From Candidatus Gastranaerophilales bacterium (GTDB lineage: Bacteria > Cyanobacteriota > Vampirovibrionia > Gastranaerophilales > Gastranaerophilaceae): a stretch of DNA of 64,000 bases. Made by a program: the position numbers and the translations under genes. Each line of letters begins with the position of its first letter. The first letter of the stretch is position 1. The stretch lies in contig CAAFVD010000116.1 of assembly GCA_900766355.1 (NCBI GenBank), forward strand, positions 136,808 through 200,807, given 5' to 3'. Under the pieces are notes generated by a model. It was not told the DNA's origin and searched no databases. It saw only the letters and a list, made by a program, of their open reading frames with translations. Below are positions 19,298 to 28,282 of this stretch, in pieces.

Positions 19298-19644
19298 TAT
19301 GCTAAATCTTCCGGAAAATATTTATCTATTTCGACTATTGTACCATTTAAAACATTGTTATCAAAAGCTTTTATAAACGGAACCAAGTCCTCATTTTTTA
19401 TATCATAATTGTACAAGCAAACCTCACCATCGATTTTACGCATAACACGTACTATGTAATGACATTTTTTAGCATAAGCTAAAAGGTTTGGCTCTATAAA
19501 TTTTTTGCCATTTTCATCACGTTTAAGCTTTACATAATTGTACCCTGCAAAGAACTTAATCTTATCATTGTCCTCTAACGGTAAATCACTATTGTGACGT
19601 TTAAAAATATTAATAACTTTTTGGTTTATTTCATCTTTTGCCAT
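19297..19644 (-). CDS. Hypothetical protein (115 aa), first gene of radical SAM/RNase operon
   Basis: No family recognised. It is a soluble, charged, mixed alpha/beta protein with no signal peptide. I use the ATG at 19644 (starts MAKDEINQKVI); an in-frame TTG 30 bp upstream has no ribosome site. Its stop and the start of the radical SAM gene share one base (TAATG), so the two are translationally coupled. Confidence 0.6.
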   Translation of the reverse strand: MAKDEINQKVINIFKRHNSDLPLEDNDKIKFFAGYNYVKLKRDENGKKFIEPNLLAYAKKCHYIVRVMRKIDGEVCLYNYDIKNEDLVPFIKAFDNNVLNGTIVEIDKYFPEDLA

Positions 19645-19792
19645 TCTTCTAATCCCTATAGTCTTATTAAACAATATAATTTCGACATGTTCAAGTCATT
19701 CATTCGGAGTATAATTTTTTAGAAATATATACTTATTTCAAATTTCTTATATAATTAATTTATAGGGATTAACTTTGGTTAGGAGAATAATT

Positions 19793-20044
19793 ATGTTACC
19801 ACTAATAACAGAAGATCAATCGTCTTTAGCTTTTTCTGAGATTTTTCAAGATGTTCAAGTTTGGAGAAAAAACATGATTCATTACTTGAAAGAAGAAAAC
19901 CCAGAAATTAATACTGCTATATTAGAGGCAGCTAAAACAACCGATTTAGACCCAAAAGCAGTTGCACTAGGTGCATATATGACATACAGATTATTAGAAT
20001 TGGCATCAGACGAAGATAACGGATTTGATGCTGATGTAGAATAA
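19793..20044 (+). CDS. Small acidic hypothetical protein (83 aa)
   Basis: No family recognised. Mostly helical and acidic (starts LPLITEDQSSLAF, ends DEDNGFDADVE), soluble. The ATG at 19793 is preceded by TAGGAGA, which decides the start over an upstream GTG at 19775. A TATAAT at 19750-19755 fits a promoter with a leader of about 30 nt. It faces the convergent ruvC with a 42-bp gap. Confidence 0.6.
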   Translation: MLPLITEDQSSLAFSEIFQDVQVWRKNMIHYLKEENPEINTAILEAAKTTDLDPKAVALGAYMTYRLLELASDEDNGFDADVE

Positions 20045-20086
20045 CATAAAACAAATAGCAATTTAGTATTAAAAATATTGTAAAAA

Positions 20087-20554
20087 TTAGCAATTTCTCG
20101 AATGACAAATTGCAATTGCTATTGCATCTACAGTATCATCTAGTTTTGGAAGAGTATCTGTGTTTAAAGACAGCTTTACCATACTTTCTACTTCTTTTTT
20201 AGTTGCTCGCCCATACCCCGTTAAAACTTGCTTAACCTCTATGGGAGTGTATTCATAAATAGGAATATTGTATTTTTGTAGAGCAGTTAATATAACCCCT
20301 CTAGCCTCTGCAACTGGAATTATTGTTTTTTGGTTTTTAAAGAAATAGAGTTTTTCAATAGAGGCACAGTCAGGTCTATATTTTTCAACAATTGTACACA
20401 TATCATTGAATATATCTAATAACCTTTCTTCATCTTTACAATCTTTGCAAGTCTGAATCGAACCTGATGAACATAAAGAAATCTCATCATTTGTATAATC
20501 AATTAATCCGTACCCGACAATCGCCATTCCGGGATCTATTCCTAAAATTTTCAT
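20087..20554 (-). CDS. ruvC: Holliday junction resolvase RuvC
   Basis: RuvC cuts four-way DNA junctions in recombination, working with RuvAB. The 155-aa protein has the N-terminal ILGIDPGMAIVGYG with the catalytic Asp, the central SIEKLYFFKNQKT with Glu, and the C-terminal KLDDTVDAIAIAICH with the Asp pair of the RNase H-like active site. Length is normal. The gene is monocistronic and appears leaderless (TGG-TATAAT ends 6 bp before ATG). Confidence 0.96.
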   Translation of the reverse strand: MKILGIDPGMAIVGYGLIDYTNDEISLCSSGSIQTCKDCKDEERLLDIFNDMCTIVEKYRPDCASIEKLYFFKNQKTIIPVAEARGVILTALQKYNIPIYEYTPIEVKQVLTGYGRATKKEVESMVKLSLNTDTLPKLDDTVDAIAIAICHSRNC

Positions 20555-20560
20555 GAAATT

Positions 20561-20569
20561 ATTATACCA
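20561..20569 (-). promoter_or_regulatory. Extended -10 promoter of ruvC (leaderless)
   Basis: On the minus strand TGG followed by TATAAT ends 6 bp before the ruvC ATG. There is no Shine-Dalgarno between them, so transcription should begin at the start codon. Confidence 0.6.
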
Positions 20570-20581
20570 TTAAAAATTTTG

Positions 20582-20590
20582 TGCTAGTAT
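20582..20590 (+). promoter_or_regulatory. Extended -10 promoter of the DUF2229 gene
   Basis: TGC followed by TAGTAT (20585-20590) is a TGn-extended -10. It drives the opposite direction to ruvC from a shared short intergenic stretch and leaves a leader of about 23 nt that includes AGGGGG before the ATG at 20620. Confidence 0.4.
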
Positions 20591-20619
20591 TTATATATAC
20601 AAGACTTTCAGGGGGAACA

Positions 20620-21678
20620 ATGGACGAAAAAAAAATTATAGGCTTTCCAAGAGCAATGTCATATTATACGCACTATCCTTTTTGGTATGGATTTTTTAAT
20701 GCGTTAGGTATTGAAGTTGTATTGTCTGACAAAACAACAAAAGAAACGGTTTCTAATGGTGCATCATTAGTTGTTACTGAAACATGCCTACCTATAAAAA
20801 TTTACGTAGGACACGTTTTGAACTTGTTAAATAAAGGTGTAAACAGAATTTTTGTTCCATCTATTCAATCTATTGCTCCTAAAATCTACAACTGCTCAAA
20901 AATCAGAGGATTGCCTGATTTAATCAGAAACATCATAAAACAAGATTTCGAATTAATCGAACCAACTCTTGATAAATCAGAAAAAGATCAAGGTTTATAC
21001 AAAATGTTAGCTGAAAGTGTTGCTTGTTTTGGTATAACAGATTTTGATACAATAAGAAACGCATCTAAAGAAGGTTGGAAACTGTACAACAATTTTCACG
21101 TAATGGCAAGAAGTGGAGTTCCTTACAACAAAGCTTTCAAAAATGCACTTGAAGGAAATATTATATTAGAAAATGACGACAAAGAATACTCAATCTCTGT
21201 CGCTATCGCAGCTCATGATTATAACATTTTTGATGACCATGCAAGCATGAAGATTTTCCAAAAGCTTGAAAAAATGGGTGTTAAAGTATACAGTTCGATA
21301 AACCTTACAGATGAAAAGAAGATGGAAGGTTTAAACACATTAGACCAAAAAATGTACTGGGCTAACGAACTAGAAATGAACGGAACTGCGGGACATTACC
21401 TAAAAGACAATAAAATTGACGGTCTTATAACAGTAAACTCATTTGGTTGTGGCCCTGATTCGTTAATGGTTGAAAAAATATCACGCAAAGCAAAAGAATT
21501 TGGTAAACCATTACTTATTTTAACTATTGACGAACATACTGGTGAAGCTGGCTTTATCACAAGATTGGAAGCTTTTGTTGATATGTTATTTAGAAAAAAG
21601 CGTAAACAAATCATTAAACAAGCTAATATAGAAGAAGATTTTTCTCCAAATACTAACATTTGCGAAAATATTATCTAG
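20620..21678 (+). CDS. DUF2229 acyl-CoA dehydratase activase-related protein
   Basis: The N-terminus IGFPRAMSYYTHYPFWYGFF, the TETCLPIKIYVGHV segment and FGCGPDSLM match the DUF2229/2-hydroxyglutaryl-CoA dehydratase D-component-like family, often found fused or next to BadF/BcrA-type ATP-dependent activases. Conserved Cys residues (TETCLP, YNCSK, FGCGPD) could hold a [4Fe-4S] cluster. No activase or dehydratase is adjacent, so this is an orphan member and its substrate cannot be read from context. The ATG at 20620 with AGGGGG is preferred over the in-frame GTG at 20581, which overlaps the promoter. Confidence 0.8.
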   Translation: MDEKKIIGFPRAMSYYTHYPFWYGFFNALGIEVVLSDKTTKETVSNGASLVVTETCLPIKIYVGHVLNLLNKGVNRIFVPSIQSIAPKIYNCSKIRGLPDLIRNIIKQDFELIEPTLDKSEKDQGLYKMLAESVACFGITDFDTIRNASKEGWKLYNNFHVMARSGVPYNKAFKNALEGNIILENDDKEYSISVAIAAHDYNIFDDHASMKIFQKLEKMGVKVYSSINLTDEKKMEGLNTLDQKMYWANELEMNGTAGHYLKDNKIDGLITVNSFGCGPDSLMVEKISRKAKEFGKPLLILTIDEHTGEAGFITRLEAFVDMLFRKKRKQIIKQANIEEDFSPNTNICENII

Positions 21679-21685
21679 AATTACT

Positions 21686-21726
21686 ATAAAGGAGAAGATT
21701 ACAACTCGTAATTTTCTCCTTTATTT
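21686..21726 (+). terminator. Terminator of the DUF2229 gene, inside the next gene's 3' end
   Basis: ATAAAGGAGAA (21686-21696) pairs with TTCTCCTTTAT (21714-21724), followed by TT. The loop contains the stop codon of the convergent minus-strand gene (21699), so the two transcription units overlap at their ends. Confidence 0.65.
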
Positions 21727-22250
21727 AACACTCTATCATCACGCCAATAGCTGTTATAAGTCCTAGCATTTCTGATTATTTTTACCCAAGTATAATAGTT
21801 TTGTTTGAAATGTTCTCTGCTTCTATCAATATATTGAATAGTCATTAATCCTTCAGCAGCTTTGGTTGTTCTCAAAATTTCACCTTGCGCAGCAATTCCA
21901 TTGTAGTTTGCAGTACCTCTGACAGCTATAGAATCTACAGAAGAATATTTTAAGTATTTGTATTTGCCAGTAGGGTTTTGTCTTTGTAATTGCGCAGTAA
22001 TACGGTCTGAAAGCTGATGAGCATAAAAGGTACTGTCTTTATAAGAATGGACAATAACTGTTTGCTTCCAATTTTTATATGATTGTCCTGACGGCACATA
22101 TTGCAATATAGCTTCGGTTCCTATGTTTTGATAATATGCCACATCCCATTTAGTACCTTTTGGAAAATCTATAATAATAGTTTCGTAAGCAAAAGATATT
22201 AATTGTATAAAACAATATATAATTAAACTAAATAAAAGGACTTTTTTCAT
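21699..22250 (-). CDS. Secreted hypothetical protein (183 aa)
   Basis: A signal peptide (KKVLLFSLIIYCFIQLISFA, probable cut near residue 20) is followed by a compact mixed domain (KGTKWDVAYYQNIG, VIVHSYKDSTFYAHQLSDRI) that resembles small periplasmic stress or lipid-binding domains, but no family is assigned. The start ATG at 22250 lies inside the end of the NIF3 gene (23-bp overlap); a GTG one codon earlier is the alternative. It is the last gene of the minus-strand gmk-coaBC-nif3 run. Confidence 0.65.
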   Translation of the reverse strand: MKKVLLFSLIIYCFIQLISFAYETIIIDFPKGTKWDVAYYQNIGTEAILQYVPSGQSYKNWKQTVIVHSYKDSTFYAHQLSDRITAQLQRQNPTGKYKYLKYSSVDSIAVRGTANYNGIAAQGEILRTTKAAEGLMTIQYIDRSREHFKQNYYTWVKIIRNARTYNSYWRDDRVLNKGENYEL

Positions 22251-22893
22251 CACTCATAACCACATCTATACCTAATATTTCTTTAAACCTATCTAAGATT
22301 AGTATTTCACTTTCAAAATGACCAATATCAAAAACGACTTTTTCTGTTTCTACGGCTGTATGATATTTTACATCACCTGTTACAAAACAATCATAATCTC
22401 CACAATCTATAAATTCTGAACCTGACCCAGCACAAAAACCAATTTTTGATACGGTTTCTGTTCCGTTATTATTTATTAGTCTTAGATTTGGAGATATTTG
22501 TTTTAATGTATTTTTCAACTCTCTAACTGAAATTTTTTGCTCTACAACTCTTACAAACTCATTTTCTATCTTAAAATTAACAAACCCTAATCGTTTTATC
22601 AAAGTTTCTGTTGTGCCATCTATAGCCTTGTCCATTGGTGTATGAGAAGAATAGATTTGAATATCCCTATATCTTATTGGCACTTTAAACAATGGGTGAT
22701 GTGCAATAATCATATCGCAGTTTTTAGACTTCGCTAATTCGTACACCTTATCAGTTACAGTTAGTGCAAGCATAATCTTCTTTACATCAACAACATCAGG
22801 ATTATCAACAATCCACCCTGAGCAATCCCAAGCTTCTTGAGTATGTAAAGGTGCAATCTTTTCAATTTTTGCAACAAGGCTATATTTATTCAA
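22228..22893 (-). CDS. NIF3-like dinuclear metal-centre protein
   Basis: NIF3/YqfO proteins form hexameric toroids with a two-metal centre; some have GTP cyclohydrolase II-type or tRNA-linked roles, but the cellular function is not settled. Visible motifs are IAPLHTQEAWDCSGWIVD near the N-terminus, MIIAHHPLFK (metal His pair), the GTTETLIKRLGF segment, KIGFCAGSGSEFI, and TGDVKYHTAVE with GHFESE (more metal ligands). The start is TTG at 22893: it has a GGAGAAAG site 8 nt upstream, gives the expected N-terminus and overlaps the coaBC stop by 8 bp. A further upstream TTG at 22920 would add an odd basic stretch. Confidence 0.9.
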   Translation of the reverse strand: MNKYSLVAKIEKIAPLHTQEAWDCSGWIVDNPDVVDVKKIMLALTVTDKVYELAKSKNCDMIIAHHPLFKVPIRYRDIQIYSSHTPMDKAIDGTTETLIKRLGFVNFKIENEFVRVVEQKISVRELKNTLKQISPNLRLINNNGTETVSKIGFCAGSGSEFIDCGDYDCFVTGDVKYHTAVETEKVVFDIGHFESEILILDRFKEILGIDVVMSDEKSPFI

Positions 22894-24055
22894 AAACTTT
22901 CTCCAAAATCTTTTCTGCAAGTTTTGTTTTTGGCATTTTTTCTAAATGAGCGATATTTAACTCTTTATCTAAAATATAAACTTCATTTTCATCACTTGAA
23001 AAACCAATATCTTTTCTTGAAATATCATTAGCAATAAGGTAATCACAACCTTTATTTTTTATTTTTGTTTTAGCATTCTCTAATAAATTCTCTGATTCAG
23101 CACAAAATCCTACGATTATGCCTTTATTTTTTTTCTGAGATATTTCTTTTAGTATATCAGGATTTTTTACCAACTCTAAAGTTATGCTGTCATCTTGAGT
23201 TTTTTTCATTTTTTGTTGATTGTATTCCTTAATTCTATAATCTGCAACTGCAGCTGACATAATAATACAATCTGATTCAAGGTTTTCAAGAACTACCTTT
23301 TCCATTTCTATAGCAGATTCAACTTGTACAACTCTATAAGGTCTACTAATAGGAAATGTTGAAACTAACACTACCTCTGCACCTTGAGAATAAGCAGAAT
23401 CAGCAATAGCAGTACCCATTTTGCCTGATGAAAAATTTGAAATATATCTAACAGGGTCAATTTTTTCAATTGTTCCACCTGCAGTTATTACAATTTTTTT
23501 ATTTTTAAGTTTGCCTGATAATATTTCTGTTGTTTTATCAAAAATCTTTTCAAGTTTACAAAGCCTACCATCTCCTGTTGTGCCACAAGCCAAGAAGCCT
23601 GATTCAGGGTTTATTATGTGATATTGAAAGTGTTGCTCAAGCTTTTTTACATTTTCTTGAATAAAAGTATTATTCCACATGTTTGTGTTCATCGCAGGTG
23701 CAATAATTATAGGTTTACTAAATGCTGAAACTGTAGAAGTTAAAAGATTATCACAGATACCATTTGCTATTTTTGATATAGTATTCGCAGTAGCTGGTGC
23801 GATAATCATTATATCAGCCTCATCACATAATGAAATATGTTCGGGTTTATATTCATTTACTGCATAATCATCAAAATAAACTTCATTATTAGAAAGGTTT
23901 TCTAAAGTAAGCTTAGAAACAAGATTGAGGGCATTTGGAGTTGTTATCACTCTAACATTAGCCTCTTGTCTTTTAAACATTCTAATTAGTTCACAAATTT
24001 TATAAGCAGCTATTCCTGCAGTAATCCCAATAAGAATATTTTTACCTTTTAACAT
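22886..24055 (-). CDS. coaBC: Bifunctional phosphopantothenoylcysteine decarboxylase/phosphopantothenate-cysteine ligase
   Basis: CoaBC adds cysteine to 4'-phosphopantothenate and decarboxylates it, two steps of coenzyme A synthesis. The 389-aa protein has an N-terminal flavoprotein domain (GITAGIAAYK, the catalytic His region, APAMNTNMW, and a substrate-recognition flap with SGFLACGTTGDGR containing the active Cys) and a C-terminal CTP-dependent ligase domain starting at the KKIVITAGGTIEKIDPVRYISNFSSGKMG motif. Four bp separate it from gmk, and nif3 overlaps its end, so the three are co-transcribed. Confidence 0.95.
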   Translation of the reverse strand: MLKGKNILIGITAGIAAYKICELIRMFKRQEANVRVITTPNALNLVSKLTLENLSNNEVYFDDYAVNEYKPEHISLCDEADIMIIAPATANTISKIANGICDNLLTSTVSAFSKPIIIAPAMNTNMWNNTFIQENVKKLEQHFQYHIINPESGFLACGTTGDGRLCKLEKIFDKTTEILSGKLKNKKIVITAGGTIEKIDPVRYISNFSSGKMGTAIADSAYSQGAEVVLVSTFPISRPYRVVQVESAIEMEKVVLENLESDCIIMSAAVADYRIKEYNQQKMKKTQDDSITLELVKNPDILKEISQKKNKGIIVGFCAESENLLENAKTKIKNKGCDYLIANDISRKDIGFSSDENEVYILDKELNIAHLEKMPKTKLAEKILEKVFE

Positions 24056-24059
24056 TTTA

Positions 24060-24620
24060 TTATTCTCCGATGATTTTTAAAATCTTTTCTACTGCATTTT
24101 CAACTTTATCATTGACAATAACGTAATCGTATTGCTTAGAGTTCTCAAGCTCGGATTTTACACATTTTAATCTCTTTTGGATAGCTTCTTCCGTTTCTGT
24201 GTGACGACCTCTAAGACGAGCTTCTAATTCTTCCAAAGAAGGTGGTGCTATAAATATTAAAAGAGCCTCTGGCATTTTTTCTTTTATTTGCAAAGCTCCC
24301 TGAGTATCAATCTCTAGCAAAACATTTTTATTATTATTAAGGCAATCCTCAACATATGATTTTTTAGTGCCATAACAATTCCCAGAGAACTCTGCCCATT
24401 CCAAGAAGTCCTCATTTGCTACTGATTTATCGAATTCTTCTTTTGTTAGGAAGAAATAATTAACTCCATGCTCTTCGCCTTCTCGTTTTCCTCTTGTTGT
24501 ACAAGATATTGAAAGGTTTAAATTAGGGCATTTTTGTAAAAGGGACTTTATAACAGTTCCTTTGCCGACTCCTGAAGAACCAGAGATTACCAATAATTTT
24601 GTTTTATTTTGTGCGTTCAT
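24060..24620 (-). CDS. gmk: Guanylate kinase
   Basis: Gmk converts GMP to GDP with ATP. The 186-aa protein has the P-loop GSSGVGKGTV, the GMP-binding SCTTRGKREGEEHGVNYFF segment, the lid region with RLRGRHTETEEAIQKRL and the usual C-terminal NDKVENAVEKI. The gene neighbours coaBC, a very common arrangement in bacteria (often with rpoZ, which is not seen here). Start ATG at 24620. Confidence 0.96.
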   Translation of the reverse strand: MNAQNKTKLLVISGSSGVGKGTVIKSLLQKCPNLNLSISCTTRGKREGEEHGVNYFFLTKEEFDKSVANEDFLEWAEFSGNCYGTKKSYVEDCLNNNKNVLLEIDTQGALQIKEKMPEALLIFIAPPSLEELEARLRGRHTETEEAIQKRLKCVKSELENSKQYDYVIVNDKVENAVEKILKIIGE

Positions 24621-24631
24621 TTTATTGAATT

Positions 24632-26284
24632 TTAACTAAAACTAGAAGCTTTTTCAACCTTTTGTTTATTCTTTAATCTTTCAATAGTTTTAGCAGTGAT
24701 AAATGGTAAATCCATTTTTTCTGTAAATATTTCAATGTAGCACATTTTATCTTGATGTTCAGCCAATTTTAAAGCTGTATCAAACTCTTTATCTGTTGAA
24801 GCTTGTGCTATCCAAATATCACCCGCAAATAACTCTGGAAGTTTTGCATAATTCCAATCAGCAATTTCATTGAAGGAATCATTTGGATCATTTGATAAAA
24901 TTCTTTCTATTGTATAGCCTGAATTATTCAAAACAATAACGATTGGTTTAAGACCTCTTCTCATCATATTCCCGATTTCCATAGCAGTTAATTGATGAGA
25001 ACCTTCACCTGTGAACAAAATTGTTCTTCTTGATTTATCAGCCATACAACCACCCATTGATGCTGGTGTAGCCCAGCCAATTGAACCCCAAAGAGTTTGA
25101 GTATTTGCAATAACATTCTTTGGTAATTTCATACCAGCAAAACCATGCATAATAATACCTGTTTCTATAAATAAAGTATCATTATCTTTGAAAAATTCTT
25201 GTAATCTCGGATAGATGTATTCTGATGTTAATTTTTCATTCTTTATAACTGATGGCTTATAACCTGTATCTGTAACCATAATATTATTATGACGTACATT
25301 TACACTATCAGTTAATCTTTCTAAGACCTCGTTCATATAAATATTTTCATATATTTGATTATTAATTATAGAATAAGTACCATAGATAGCAATTTGTTCA
25401 TCTGGTTTGTATGGTAGAGCAAACCCAAAAGAATTCAAGTCACTATATATAGGACCAACAAATATAGCACAATCTGTTTCTGTAAGATATTTATATGCTG
25501 TTTCGTTTCCAAATTTACCGAGAAAAGTTCCTAAGTAATTAGGTGTATCAAAATCTATAATCCCTGCACCCATAAGCAAATTACTTGCAGGAATACAAGT
25601 TTTTTCTGCAAAAGTTCTGTATTCATCTTCTGCCAAAAATCGTTTAATTAAAGTGTCACCAATTATAACAGGAGATTTAGATGCGTTAATCATTGCAGTT
25701 GCTTTGTCGATAAACTCATCAAGATTCTTTTTATCACTTTGTACAGTTTTAACTTCTTGCATAGAATCAATTTCTAATTCTGTTATATCCATTGGAATTG
25801 CCAAATAAACTGGACGTTTAGTAGTTTTAAATACATTTATAATTCTATCTATTTCTGATTTAGCATTTTCTTTTGTCAAAAATGCAGTAGATTCAACTAC
25901 TGGTTCAAAAGCTTTCTCAAAAGCATAATAATCAGGGTGTTGAAAATTATGATGCAATAATGTTTTGTTTTCAATGTTATTTGTTGTCGGAACACCAACA
26001 ATATGGATAACAGGAATATTTTCTGCATAACTTCCTGCTATTGCATTCATAGCACTAAGTTCACCAACACCAAAAGTTGTAACAACAGCACCATAACCTT
26101 TTACTCTGGCATAACCATCTGCTACATAACCTGCGTTTAATTCGTTTGAACAACCAATCCATTTTGCTTGTTCGTTATCTTCAATCGCATATAAAATGTT
26201 GAAGTTGTAATCACCCGGAAGTCCAAAAAACTCCGTAATCCCTAAATTTACTAATGTTTTTATTAAATAATCTGCTACTTTCAT
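24632..26284 (-). CDS. Thiamine-diphosphate 2-oxo acid decarboxylase (pyruvate/indolepyruvate decarboxylase family)
   Basis: The 550-aa enzyme belongs to the non-oxidative decarboxylase family that turns pyruvate or another 2-oxo acid into an aldehyde. The family-defining residues are present: Asp25 in GLPGDYN, Glu48 in SNELNAGY, the His-His pair in LLHHNFQHPDY, and the Glu of the NNSGYTIE motif. The ThDP/Mg motif is GEGSHQLTAME...LNNSG (GEGS rather than GDGS). Pyruvate decarboxylase would give acetaldehyde and then ethanol; phenyl- or indolepyruvate decarboxylase are equally possible. Eleven bp separate it from gmk. No strong Shine-Dalgarno is seen, and AT-rich -10-like hexamers crowd its start. 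Confidence 0.88.
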   Translation of the reverse strand: MKVADYLIKTLVNLGITEFFGLPGDYNFNILYAIEDNEQAKWIGCSNELNAGYVADGYARVKGYGAVVTTFGVGELSAMNAIAGSYAENIPVIHIVGVPTTNNIENKTLLHHNFQHPDYYAFEKAFEPVVESTAFLTKENAKSEIDRIINVFKTTKRPVYLAIPMDITELEIDSMQEVKTVQSDKKNLDEFIDKATAMINASKSPVIIGDTLIKRFLAEDEYRTFAEKTCIPASNLLMGAGIIDFDTPNYLGTFLGKFGNETAYKYLTETDCAIFVGPIYSDLNSFGFALPYKPDEQIAIYGTYSIINNQIYENIYMNEVLERLTDSVNVRHNNIMVTDTGYKPSVIKNEKLTSEYIYPRLQEFFKDNDTLFIETGIIMHGFAGMKLPKNVIANTQTLWGSIGWATPASMGGCMADKSRRTILFTGEGSHQLTAMEIGNMMRRGLKPIVIVLNNSGYTIERILSNDPNDSFNEIADWNYAKLPELFAGDIWIAQASTDKEFDTALKLAEHQDKMCYIEIFTEKMDLPFITAKTIERLKNKQKVEKASSFS

Positions 26285-26335
26285 AATAATTATATATTAT
26301 CACAGACAAAATTTGTATTTATATTATCTTAATAT

Positions 26336-28282
26336 TTAGAACTTACTGGCAATTTGTTGTAGTAATGGATAAATAGCTTTTAATAGTTCATATTCTATAA
26401 TTTCATTGTTGGCGTCTTGTGGAACGTAGATAGTTATATTTTCTTTTAAACCTTCTTTTTTTAGAATTTCTCCATTTTTCTTAGCTACAATTCCAGTAGT
26501 GATTTCATACTTCTTTTTTATAATTGTTCCTTTGGCTTCTTCTGAAATAAATACTATTTTATATACAGGTTTTATCGTAAGTTCTTCAGAGTTAGCATAA
26601 ATCTCAATTTTATCTTTGAAACCTAAACTATTCAATTCTTTTATTTGTTTAGAAAAATCTGTTGAGTTCATTACTATCGGGGCTTTTAGTGTAGATGATA
26701 TTGCAGCAAATGCGATTTGTTCAAAATTTTTAATCTTAATTTCATTCCCTTCAATAGCAACGATATCGGGATAGTAGTTATACATATTAGCCTTATTCGC
26801 ACTTTTTATAATTGTATTCATTTGAACAATATCTCTTTTTGAAGGATAATCAATTCCTTCAATATAAGGTAAACTCATCTTACATTCAGCAATTCCCTTA
26901 TCTGTAGTAATTACTCTATAATCCCATGTCGGAATAAGAATTTCTTTGTCCGATTTCTCTGTTTTAATTTTTTTGAATACGGTTATTATATTACCCGATT
27001 TTAGATATCCACTAGTGTCTTTAAGTTTTAAATATTGATTATTACTTTTTTTTATTTTAAATTTACAAGTTTTAAATTGAATATTTTTTTGCATAGTTTC
27101 TGCTATATTGATTAATATATTTTTTGCAATAATTTCATTATTTGCAATATCCTTAAATCTTATATCGCCAACTACTTCGTTTTTCAACTCTTCATTTGCA
27201 CATTGCGAGTAAACAACTCTTCCGGATTTATCAAAAACAACTCCACAAGCAATCATACCATATCTATCAACATTGTAATAATCATGACTTGATTTATATT
27301 GAGCATAAATAGGTTTTGCAAAATACAACTTTAAAAAGTAATCAGGCATAGTTCTATTATAAATATTGTTATTTTTAAAATTCATATTCAAAGATACAAG
27401 AGCTTGCTGCATATCAAAAAATGTTTTATCAGTATTAATAAGTGAAAAATTTGCATTGTTACCTAAAGCTGTAGAAAAAATATTATACAATTTTTCATCA
27501 TCAAAATCATTTATAAATAAAATTTTAGGTTTCTTCAATTGCGTTATACTACAATTTGCAAATTTGCTAAAATTTCCACTTGTATCAGGCTTCCCTAGTA
27601 CTTTTTTTGCAACAGAATACCCAAAATTCGAATAAATTACTGAAATTTGATTGTAGCTCTCATCAGTAAGTAAATCACCTTTGGCAATACCTGTTTCTAA
27701 TCCTTTATTTAAAATATACAAACTTCTATAATTATCTACAATTTTTGCTGTTATATCAAAAGGTTTAAAATCTTGTGCGGCATGTTTAATAACTTCTTCT
27801 AGCGTTTGTTCGTAATTTTTTTTGCACAAATTAAAAATGGTTTCCTGTCTTTTATTTTTATTATTTGTGAATGTAGTTTCATATTTAAAATAATTGGTTA
27901 TAGGATAACAGTACAAAGTTTCACCACTAGCCATATTTACGAAATTTATACTCATAGTAAGAGGTAAATAAATATCCAATAAATCCTCAGATTTTTTTAC
28001 AGGATAAATTGAAGCTCTTGGTACATTAACATAAGTTGCAAATGTTTTATACTTAGTTTTATCAGAAATTTCTTTATTTGCATTCGGGAAATATTTATCA
28101 AAAAGTGTTAAATATTCTTTAACGAAAACACTTCTATTATTAAATAACACTTTTTTAAATACGGAATTTTCAACATTTTTACTAATAAAGACTGCAGGAA
28201 TAGGATACACATTCAATTCATTAGCAAAAATAGGAATAGCTGATAATACAGCTATTCCTAAAAATATCATCTTTTTTATCAT
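26336..28282 (-). CDS. Exported protein (648 aa), possibly FlgT-C-like modules
   Basis: A signal peptide (KKMIFLGIAVLSAIPIFA) leads into a long beta-rich periplasmic protein. Two stretches look like the SH3-like FlgT C-terminal pattern of a strand, a short turn and G-x-x-x-G-D (ITAKIVDNYRSLYILNKG with ETGIAKGDLL, and later DTSGYLKSGNIITVF). This is a weak, remembered resemblance. No lipobox Cys is present. Its first four bases overlap the stop of the 523-aa gene upstream (ATGA), so the two are translationally coupled. Confidence 0.6.
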   Translation of the reverse strand: MIKKMIFLGIAVLSAIPIFANELNVYPIPAVFISKNVENSVFKKVLFNNRSVFVKEYLTLFDKYFPNANKEISDKTKYKTFATYVNVPRASIYPVKKSEDLLDIYLPLTMSINFVNMASGETLYCYPITNYFKYETTFTNNKNKRQETIFNLCKKNYEQTLEEVIKHAAQDFKPFDITAKIVDNYRSLYILNKGLETGIAKGDLLTDESYNQISVIYSNFGYSVAKKVLGKPDTSGNFSKFANCSITQLKKPKILFINDFDDEKLYNIFSTALGNNANFSLINTDKTFFDMQQALVSLNMNFKNNNIYNRTMPDYFLKLYFAKPIYAQYKSSHDYYNVDRYGMIACGVVFDKSGRVVYSQCANEELKNEVVGDIRFKDIANNEIIAKNILINIAETMQKNIQFKTCKFKIKKSNNQYLKLKDTSGYLKSGNIITVFKKIKTEKSDKEILIPTWDYRVITTDKGIAECKMSLPYIEGIDYPSKRDIVQMNTIIKSANKANMYNYYPDIVAIEGNEIKIKNFEQIAFAAISSTLKAPIVMNSTDFSKQIKELNSLGFKDKIEIYANSEELTIKPVYKIVFISEEAKGTIIKKKYEITTGIVAKKNGEILKKEGLKENITIYVPQDANNEIIEYELLKAIYPLLQQIASKF

